Of a stretch of DNA of 64,000 nucleotides, positions 58,601 to 64,000 are shown piece after piece. The stretch is from Hyphomicrobiales bacterium (GTDB taxonomy: Bacteria; Pseudomonadota; Alphaproteobacteria; Rhizobiales; Rhizobiaceae), in assembly GCA_017305935.1 (NCBI GenBank), contig JAFKJU010000032.1, positions 1 through 64,000 on the forward strand. Reading direction: 5' to 3'. Numbering within the stretch: the stretch's first letter is position 1; every line of letters begins with the position of its first letter. A program made the position numbers and the translations under genes. The notes beneath the pieces are model-generated. The model worked only from the letters and a program-made list of their open reading frames with translations, made no database searches and was not told the origin of the DNA.

Positions 58601-58951
58601 CTAGAGATGGCCGAGAATATTGACCAGCCGCCCGAAGGGATCGCGCACGAAAAAGCGACGCACGCCCCAAGGCTCGACCGCCGGGCCGTATTCGAAGGCG
58701 ATGCCGGCCTCGCGCATCCCGTCCTCGACGGCATCGAGATTATCGACCTCGATCGACAGATCCGGCACCGGCGTTCCCGAGCCGCCTTCCGTGGCGATGC
58801 TGAGCTGCGGCATCGACTGCCCCGCTCCGGCGAAGGTGACGATCCAGCCGTGATCCATGACGATCTCCATGCCGAGCAACTCGCCATAGAAGGCTTGCGC
58901 CGCCTGCGCATCCGTGGCGGCGATATTGGCGACGACCCGTCTGACGACCAT
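58601..58951 (-). CDS. VOC-family (glyoxalase/bleomycin-resistance fold) protein
   Basis: 116 residues from ATG 58951 with AAAGGAG upstream (MVVRRVVANIAATDAQAAQAFYGELLGMEIVMDHGWIVTF). Two beta-alpha-beta-beta-beta repeats as usual; the second contains FVRDPFGRLVNILGHL. Substrate unknown. It is divergent from the ArsR-type regulator at 59054, which may control it. Confidence 0.85.
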   Translation of the reverse strand: MVVRRVVANIAATDAQAAQAFYGELLGMEIVMDHGWIVTFAGAGQSMPQLSIATEGGSGTPVPDLSIEVDNLDAVEDGMREAGIAFEYGPAVEPWGVRRFFVRDPFGRLVNILGHL

Positions 58952-59053
58952 GAAAATCTCCTTTTGTCGCGAGATATCGGCACCGCAACGCGAAAATCGC
59001 TGCACTGCACAATTCCGCTTGCCTGTGGGGTCAGTTTATCCTAGCTTTCGCCC

Positions 59054-59314
59054 ATGTCGACCTACGATCCCTTTGCCGCGATAGCCGATCCTCACCGGCG
59101 CCACCTGCTGGAGGAATTGCGTCGCGCGCCGCGCACGGTCAATGATCTGGCGAAGGGATTGCCGATCAGCCGCCCGGCGGTGTCGCAGCATCTGAAGGCG
59201 TTGCTGGATTGCAACCTGGTGCAGGTGACGGCGGAAGGGACGAAGCGGATTTATTCGGTCAACAGGCCGGGCTTCGATCGGCTCAACCTCTGGCTCGACC
59301 AGTTCTGGTCGTAA
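59054..59314 (+). CDS. ArsR-family transcriptional regulator
   Basis: 86 residues (MSTYDPFAAIADPHRRHLLEELRRAPRTVNDLAKGLPISRPAVSQHLKALLDCNLVQVTAEGTKRIYSV), the whole being a winged helix with the recognition helix in SRPAVSQHLKAL. No metal-binding ELCVCDL motif is present, so it is of the metal-independent kind. The divergent VOC gene 102 bases away is the obvious target. Confidence 0.88.
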   Translation: MSTYDPFAAIADPHRRHLLEELRRAPRTVNDLAKGLPISRPAVSQHLKALLDCNLVQVTAEGTKRIYSVNRPGFDRLNLWLDQFWS

Positions 59315-59503
59315 GGGTCTCCCCGACGCCACGACCAGAACCCTTGTCGCGACCGGCACTACAGCCGCCGGTCAATCATGTCTCGCAACCTTTTTCATGT
59401 CCCTGGGTTGCGCTCGAAGTGCGGCCAGACCCTGTACGCGAATGCGATTTCAAGCAGTCTGACCGAACCTCATGAGATGGGATGAAAGGAAAGAAGGCAA
59501 TCT

Positions 59504-59677
59504 TTAGTGCGTCGAGCCTCTCAAACGCTCGATTTCATCCTTCAGCCGCAGCTTACGACGCTTCAGATCGGCGATTTCGCCGTCGTCGATGGAGGGAGAT
59601 GTCATGGCAAGGTGCAGTTGCTCCTCCAGCGCACCATGCTTTTTCTGAAGCGATTCAAGATGAGCCTGAATGGTCAT
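59504..59677 (-). CDS. Small DUF465 (YdcH-like) protein
   Basis: 57 residues from ATG 59677 (MTIQAHLESLQKKHGALEEQLHLAMTSPSIDDGEIADLKRRKLRLKDEIERLRG), preceded by AAGGAAGGA. Helical hairpin of the DUF465/YdcH family: a short basic helix, a spacer with DDGEIADLK and the basic RRKLRLKDEIERL helix. It is divergent from a second DUF465 gene at 59898. Function unknown. Confidence 0.85.
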   Translation of the reverse strand: MTIQAHLESLQKKHGALEEQLHLAMTSPSIDDGEIADLKRRKLRLKDEIERLRGSTH

Positions 59678-59897
59678 TTGTCACGTCCTTCCTTTTATTC
59701 TCCGGCCCCCGATGGCACCGGTTAACGACAGGAGTGTGACATGAACTTCCGTCATTGTCGAAGGCGAAATGAAGGCGCTTACGCGGCAAATTCGTGAAGA
59801 AGGATAACTTCCCGTTACCGGTATTTGATGATAGGAGCTTGCGAAAAGCATCGGCAAATCGGACAGTGGCGGTCCGATACGAAATGGGGACTGTTTG

Positions 59898-60101
59898 ATG
59901 GCGGATCAGGAACAAGCGGACATCAGGCTGATGGTGGCGCGGCTTCGCCAGGAGCATGAGGACTACGATGCCGCGATCAATGCGATGATCGCCACCGGAT
60001 GCGAAGCCTTGCGAATCCAGCGGATGAAAAAGAAGAAGCTGGTGATCAAGGACAAACTGAGCAAGCTCGAGGACCAGATCATCCCCGACATCATCGCCTG
60101 A
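59898..60101 (+). CDS. Second small DUF465 (YdcH-like) protein
   Basis: 67 residues from ATG 59898 (MADQEQADIRLMVARLRQEHEDYDAAINAMIATGCEALRIQRMKKKKLVIKDKLSKLEDQIIPDIIA). The end QRMKKKKLVIKDKLSKLEDQIIPDIIA is the family motif. It lies 24 bases before purE and may be read with it. It is divergent from the other DUF465 gene. Confidence 0.85.
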   Translation: MADQEQADIRLMVARLRQEHEDYDAAINAMIATGCEALRIQRMKKKKLVIKDKLSKLEDQIIPDIIA

Positions 60102-60125
60102 CGGTTTTTTTTCGAGAGGCCCCTC

Positions 60126-60626
60126 GTGACAGCAGCAGATACGCCCCCGGTCGCCATCATCATGGGAAGCCAGTCCGACTGGGAGACGATGAAGAATGCC
60201 GCCGACACGCTGGAAGCGCTCGACATCGCCTATGAGGCGCGCATCATCTCCGCCCATCGCACGCCCGACCGGCTGATGCGCTTCGCCAAGGGGGCGCGCG
60301 ACGAAGGCTTCAAGATCATCATCGCCGGTGCAGGCGGGGCTGCCCACCTGCCGGGCATGGCAGCCGCCATGACGCCGCTGCCGGTCTTCGGCGTGCCGGT
60401 GCAGTCACGGGTGCTGTCGGGCAAGGACAGCCTGCTCTCCATCGTTCAGATGCCGGCCGGCATTCCGGTCGGAACCCTGGCGATCGGCAAGGCCGGCGCC
60501 GTCAATGCCGCCCTGCTCGCCGCCGCCGTGCTGGCGCTGCAGGACGACGATCTCGCCCGCCGCCTCGACGACTGGCGCCAGCGCCAGACCGACTCGGTCG
60601 CCGAATACCCCATGGACGAAGTTTGA
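60126..60626 (+). CDS. purE: N5-carboxyaminoimidazole ribonucleotide mutase PurE
   Basis: 166 residues from GTG 60126. Step in purine synthesis: rearranges N5-CAIR to CAIR. Signature [10 protein letters not shown] and [15 protein letters not shown], then the [11 protein letters not shown] loop. The stop overlaps the purK ATG by one base (TGATG). Confidence 0.97.
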   Translation: MTAADTPPVAIIMGSQSDWETMKNAADTLEALDIAYEARIISAHRTPDRLMRFAKGARDEGFKIIIAGAGGAAHLPGMAAAMTPLPVFGVPVQSRVLSGKDSLLSIVQMPAGIPVGTLAIGKAGAVNAALLAAAVLALQDDDLARRLDDWRQRQTDSVAEYPMDEV

Positions 60627-61684
60627 TGACAACCAAGACGATCGGAATCATCGGCGGCGGCCAGCTTGGCCGCATGCTGGCCATGGCGGCCGCGCGGCTG
60701 AATTTCCGCACCATCATCCTGGAGCCGCAGGCCGATTGCCCCGCCGCCCAGCTCGCCAACCGCCAGATCGCCGCCGCTTATGACGATCCCGCCGGCCTCG
60801 ACGAACTCGCAGCCGCCTGCGACGTCGTCACCTATGAATTCGAAAACGTGCCCGTCGCCGCCGCCGAGCGGCTGGCCGCCCGCGTGCCCGTCTATCCGCC
60901 GCCGCGCGCCTTGGAAGTGGCGCAGGACCGGCTGACCGAAAAGCGCTTCATCAACGATTGCGGCATTCCCACCGCCCGGTTCCACGCCATCGACAGCCAG
61001 GCTGATCTCGATGCTGCACTCGCCGATTTCGGCGGCCAGGGCGTGTTGAAGACCCGTCGTCTCGGCTATGACGGCAAGGGCCAGAAGGTGTTCCGCTCCG
61101 CCGCCGACGACGCGGCCGGCGCCTTCGCGAGCCTTGGCTCGGTGCCGATGATCCTCGAAAGCTTCGTCGCCTTCGAGCGCGAACTCTCGGTCATCGCCGC
61201 CCGTGGCCTCGACGGCAAGGTGCGCGCCTTCGATCCGGCGGAAAACGTTCACCGCAACGGCATCCTCCACACCTCGACCGTACCCGCCAACGTGTCGGAG
61301 GCGACCGCCGAGGCGGCACGCGCCGCAGCAGCAGCGATTCTCGGCAAGCTCGACTATGTCGGCGTCATCGGCATCGAGTTCTTCGTGCTCGCCGATGGCG
61401 GGCTGGTCGCCAACGAAATGGCGCCGCGCGTCCACAATTCCGGCCACTGGACGGAAGCGGCCTGCGTCATCTCGCAATTCGAGCAACATATCCGCGCCGT
61501 TGCCGGGCTGTCGCTCGGCAATCCCCGCCGTCACTCCGATTGCGTGATGCAGAACCTGATCGGCGACGACATCGACGTCCTGCCGCAATGGCTCGCCACC
61601 GACGATACGCTGGTGCATCTCTATGGCAAGACCGAGGCGCGGCCGGGCCGCAAGATGGGTCATGTCACGACGCTGAAGAGGTAG
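60626..61684 (+). CDS. purK: N5-carboxyaminoimidazole ribonucleotide synthase PurK
   Basis: 352 residues from ATG 60626. ATP-grasp enzyme adding bicarbonate to AIR; partner of PurE. N-terminal Rossmann part IGIIGGGQLGRMLAMAA, the ATP-grasp segments LKTRRLGYDGKGQ, VPMILESFVAFERELSVI and the C-terminal EMAPRVHNSGHWT. The gene is followed by a hairpin and copy E of the dispersed repeat. Confidence 0.97.
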   Translation: MTTKTIGIIGGGQLGRMLAMAAARLNFRTIILEPQADCPAAQLANRQIAAAYDDPAGLDELAAACDVVTYEFENVPVAAAERLAARVPVYPPPRALEVAQDRLTEKRFINDCGIPTARFHAIDSQADLDAALADFGGQGVLKTRRLGYDGKGQKVFRSAADDAAGAFASLGSVPMILESFVAFERELSVIAARGLDGKVRAFDPAENVHRNGILHTSTVPANVSEATAEAARAAAAAILGKLDYVGVIGIEFFVLADGGLVANEMAPRVHNSGHWTEAACVISQFEQHIRAVAGLSLGNPRRHSDCVMQNLIGDDIDVLPQWLATDDTLVHLYGKTEARPGRKMGHVTTLKR

Positions 61685-61702
61685 GGCCGACCCCTATAGA
61701 CC

Positions 61703-61740
61703 GTGCATTTCCGGCGAAAACTGCCGGGCAGCGGTTGACA
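61703..61740. repeat. Dispersed intergenic palindrome, copy E (partial)
   Basis: CATTTCCGGCGAAAACT...GCAGCGGTTGACA. It keeps the left arm and the GCAGCGGTT core of the family but has lost the matching right arm. It lies between purK and rpmJ. Confidence 0.5.
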
Positions 61741-61775
61741 CGAGGGTAAGGGCGGGTTATCTGCACGCCACCTGA

Positions 61776-61798
61776 AAGCCCGTCCGAGACGGGTTTTT
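61776..61798 (+). terminator. Rho-independent terminator between purK and rpmJ
   Basis: CCCGTC-CGA-GACGGG hairpin followed by five Ts. Confidence 0.8.
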
Positions 61799-61856
61799 GA
61801 ACTGAAGAATACGGGCGAATGTGAATTCCCCCTAGCCAACATTGCGGATCAGAAAA

Positions 61857-61982
61857 ATGAAGATCAAGAACTCTCTGAAGTCGCTCAAGGCTCGTCATCG
61901 CGAGAACCGTCTGGTTCGCCGCAAGGGCCGGGTGTACATCATCAACAAGCTGAACCCGCGCTTCAAGGCCCGCCAGGGCTGA
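61857..61982 (+). CDS. rpmJ: 50S ribosomal protein L36
   Basis: 41 residues, [20 protein letters not shown] followed by [21 protein letters not shown]. This is the longer, cysteine-free L36 common in alphaproteobacteria, rather than the C+ form with the zinc site. Confidence 0.95.
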   Translation: MKIKNSLKSLKARHRENRLVRRKGRVYIINKLNPRFKARQG

Positions 61983-62082
61983 TCGCACGGTCTCGAATAA
62001 GACAGGTGGGCGCAGGCTCACAGTGTTGTGCAACAGCAAGATTTCCTTTGATCTTCTGAAATGGCGGGTTACCATACCCGCC

Positions 62083-62688
62083 ATGTGCATTTTTACCCCT
62101 TCGCGGTTGCTGCTGGCCCTGGCTCTGCTGGCCGCCCCTCCGGCCCTGGCCGCGGAAAACACCAAGCCGGATGTCATCGTCGAACAGCCGCTCGGCGAGG
62201 AACGCCCCGCCGACCGGCTGAATGCGCTTTTCACCCAGTTGAAGCGTGAACGCGACCCGCAGGCCGCCGAAGGCATCGCCAACCGCATCCGCCTTGAATG
62301 GAGCGATTCGGGCAGCGCCACGGTCAATCTGCTGATGCAATGGGCCGACAAGGCCATCGCCGAGAAGCGCAACGCCGCCGCCCACGATTTTCTCGACCAG
62401 GCCATCGCTCTGAAACCGACCTTCGTCGAGGGCTGGAACCGCCGGGCGACGCTGAACTACATTGCCGGCGATACCCGCAAGGCCATGGCCGATATCAACC
62501 GCGTGCTGACGCTGGAGCCGCGCCATTTCGGAGCGCTGGCCGGCATGGCCGCAATCCTGACCGAGTCGGGCCATGATTCACTGGCGCTGAAGGCCTGGGA
62601 GCAATTCCTGACCATCTATCCCGCCGATCGCAACGCGCAGGAACAGGTGCAGACGCTGAGCGAAAAGCTCGCCGGCAGCCGGACCTGA
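62083..62688 (+). CDS. TPR-repeat periplasmic protein
   Basis: 201 residues from ATG 62083 (MCIFTPSRLLLALALLAAPPALAA signal peptide). The mature part carries TPR-like repeats (AAAHDFLDQAIALKPTFVEGWNRRATLNYIAGDTRKAMADINRVLTLEPRHFGALAGMAAILTESGHDSLALKAWEQFLTIYP). Likely a periplasmic scaffold; partner unknown. The alpha/beta hydrolase gene is 24 bases downstream. Confidence 0.85.
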   Translation: MCIFTPSRLLLALALLAAPPALAAENTKPDVIVEQPLGEERPADRLNALFTQLKRERDPQAAEGIANRIRLEWSDSGSATVNLLMQWADKAIAEKRNAAAHDFLDQAIALKPTFVEGWNRRATLNYIAGDTRKAMADINRVLTLEPRHFGALAGMAAILTESGHDSLALKAWEQFLTIYPADRNAQEQVQTLSEKLAGSRT

Positions 62689-62712
62689 CGCCGCCCGCAA
62701 CGTCCTGCCGCC

Positions 62713-63720
62713 ATGGTCATCATCCTTCTCCTGCTCATCGCCATTGGTCTGCTGCTGGCCTTCACCCGCTGGAAGACGTCTGTCATCGAGCGGGATGCGC
62801 CCGGTATCGGTGAGCTGATCGATGTCGGCGGCTTCAGGATGAATTCTGTGCTGCTGCCGGCTGGACCGGCCGCGGACCTGCCGCCGATCCTGTTCATCCA
62901 TGGCGCCAGCGGCAATCTGCGCGACCAGCTCTTCGCCTTTCGCGGGGCGCTGCAAGGCCGTGCCGACCTGCTGTTCGTCGACCGCCCCGGCCATGGCTAT
63001 TCCGAGCGTGGCGGCCCGGAAAATGGCTTTCCCGATGGTCAGGCCGACGCCATCGCCCGTCTGATGGACAAGCGCGGCATCGACAAGGCAATCATAGCAG
63101 GCCATTCTTTTGGCGCGGCGATCGCCGCCAGCTTCGCGCTGAAACATCCCGAAAAGACGCTCGGTCTGCTCTTCCTCGCGCCGGCGACGCATCCTTGGCC
63201 CGGCGGCATCGCCTGGTATTATAGGATCGCCAGCACGCCATGGCTCGGCTCATTGTTCGCCCGCCTGTTTTCCCTGCCCGCCGGCCTGGCGATGCTGGAT
63301 GCGGCGACCCACGCCGTCTTTGCCCCCAATCCGCGCCCGGCCGATTACGACGAGAACACTGCCCCGCAACTGGTGCTGCGCCCCAAGACCTTCGTCTACA
63401 ACGCCATCGATATCGCCAACCTCAACATCTATGCCGCCCGGACCGCGCCGCTCTATGGCGATATCCGCACGCCTGCCGTGATCGTCACCGGCGACCGCGA
63501 CGATATCGTCGCCGCCGAGATCCATTCCCACGGCCTCGCCGTCAGCATTCCCGGCGCGAAGCTGCTCACCGTCCACGGCCTGGGCCATAAGCCGGATTAC
63601 GTTACCACCGGCCTTGCAATCGCCGCCCTCGAATGGATCGCCGGCCATCCGGTCGATCTGGCGGCGGCAAGGACTGAAGCCCAGCAGGAAGTACTCTCGG
63701 CCACGTCCATCTGCCGATAG
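62713..63720 (+). CDS. Alpha/beta hydrolase
   Basis: 335 residues from ATG 62713. N-terminal membrane anchor (IILLLLIAIGLLLAFTRW). The fold is given by the oxyanion-type FIHGASGN, DRPGHGYSERG, the nucleophile elbow GHSFG (about residues 132-136) and the late His in HGLGHKPDY. Acid in VIVTGDRDDIV. Substrate unknown. Confidence 0.9.
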   Translation: MVIILLLLIAIGLLLAFTRWKTSVIERDAPGIGELIDVGGFRMNSVLLPAGPAADLPPILFIHGASGNLRDQLFAFRGALQGRADLLFVDRPGHGYSERGGPENGFPDGQADAIARLMDKRGIDKAIIAGHSFGAAIAASFALKHPEKTLGLLFLAPATHPWPGGIAWYYRIASTPWLGSLFARLFSLPAGLAMLDAATHAVFAPNPRPADYDENTAPQLVLRPKTFVYNAIDIANLNIYAARTAPLYGDIRTPAVIVTGDRDDIVAAEIHSHGLAVSIPGAKLLTVHGLGHKPDYVTTGLAIAALEWIAGHPVDLAAARTEAQQEVLSATSICR

Positions 63721-63721
63721 A

Positions 63722-63754
63722 GAAAAGCCCCCGCCGATCCGGCGAGGGCTTTTC
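63722..63754. terminator. Bidirectional terminator between hydrolase and pyk
   Basis: Hairpin AAAAGCCC..CGCCG-ATC-CGGCGagGGCTTTT with A/T tails on both sides, fitting these convergent genes. Confidence 0.88.
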
Positions 63755-63776
63755 GTGTCAGGGTCTTGCAGACGCC

Positions 63777-64000
63777 TCAGATGCCCGTCAAGCCATCCGG
63801 GCCGATATAGGCGATGCGCAGCATGTTGGTGGCGCCGGGGGTTCCGAGCGGCACGCCGGCGGAAATGATGACGCGGTCGCCCGGTTTTCCAAAGCCTTCG
63901 TTGGCGACGATGCGGCAGGCGCGGTTGACCATGTCGTCGAGGTCGGTCGCATCCTCGGTGACGACGCAATGCAAACCCCAGACCACCGACAGGCGGCGCG
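63777..64000 (-). CDS. pyk: Pyruvate kinase, C-terminal part (5' end outside window)
   Basis: The frame runs in from position 64000 and ends at TGA 63777-63779, giving the last 74 residues. The segments VVWGLHCVV, DDMVNRACRIVANEGFGKPGDRVIISAGVPLGTPGATNMLRI are the C-terminal allosteric domain of pyruvate kinase. Phosphoenolpyruvate plus ADP to pyruvate plus ATP. The catalytic barrel lies beyond the window. Confidence 0.93.
   Translation of the reverse strand, partial: RRLSVVWGLHCVVTEDATDLDDMVNRACRIVANEGFGKPGDRVIISAGVPLGTPGATNMLRIAYIGPDGLTGI

Overview
The window looks like a chromosomal segment of an alphaproteobacterium of the Rhizobiales, most likely Rhizobiaceae (Rhizobium/Ensifer/Shinella-like). 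Several things point that way: the tolQRAB-pal-cpoB and ruvCAB clusters with their family-typical sequences, rcdA (the adaptor for CtrA proteolysis), TTAA-N7-TTAA CtrA-type boxes, a serC-motif leader in front of serC-serA, an alphaproteobacterial 6S RNA next to zapA, and small DUF1192, DUF4164 and DUF465 proteins. No rRNA is present, so the genus cannot be fixed.

Region 1 (1-7213) is the right end of an integrated mobile element, probably a prophage or phage-derived island. All its genes read rightwards: the C-terminus of a RecD-like helicase, an HNH-like protein, a second SSB, an HTH protein, several small Cys-rich proteins, a 540-residue phage protein of unknown function, an ASCH-type protein, and a large serine recombinase. 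The last codons of the recombinase lie inside the antisense strand of a tRNA-Met(CAT) gene, so this tRNA is the attachment site. The left end of the element lies outside the window.

Region 2 (7214-15650) is core chromosome: mnmA, the serine pathway genes serC-serA behind a serC RNA motif, a small hypothetical protein, two tandem paralogous outer-membrane beta-barrel genes that each carry a perfect CtrA-type box upstream, and a LuxR-type regulator broken by an in-frame amber codon inside its DNA-binding helix.

Region 3 (15651-30255), all on the minus strand, is envelope and housekeeping: glmM, ftsH, tilS, the Tol-Pal trans-envelope complex (cpoB, pal, tolB, tolA, tolR, tolQ), ybgC, a Nudix hydrolase and the ruvC-ruvA-ruvB Holliday-junction set.

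Region 4 (30256-39964) holds a chemoreceptor, a luciferase-like monooxygenase, yebC, a stress-type flavin-binding protein, an MBL-fold protein, a YmdB-like phosphodiesterase, 5-formyl-THF cyclo-ligase, a Nudix hydrolase, 6S RNA, zapA and a DUF4164 coiled-coil protein. Region 5 (39965-50365) carries tkt, gap and pgk (Calvin/pentose phosphate/glycolysis), interrupted by a glycolipid-binding-type protein and a K+/H+ antiporter, then a PhzF protein, a 53-residue membrane protein read on the minus strand from a TTG start, an MFS transporter, DUF1192 and a candidate small RNA. Region 6 (50366-64000) holds rcdA, rpmE, an ABC exporter, an orphan MotA/MotB-like pair, an inositol-monophosphatase-type enzyme, a YkgJ-type Cys-cluster protein, a Sel1-repeat protein, a non-canonical ThiE-like protein, a VOC/ArsR divergent pair, two DUF465 proteins, purE-purK, rpmJ, a TPR lipoprotein-like secreted protein, an alpha/beta hydrolase and the 3' end of pyk.

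The most notable signals are the recombinase-tRNA overlap, the four perfect CtrA-type boxes (two at the OMP genes, two at the sRNA/rcdA locus), the amber-interrupted regulator, the CtrA-box-linked sRNA candidate, and a dispersed intergenic palindrome family. I saw no CRISPR array and no insertion sequence.
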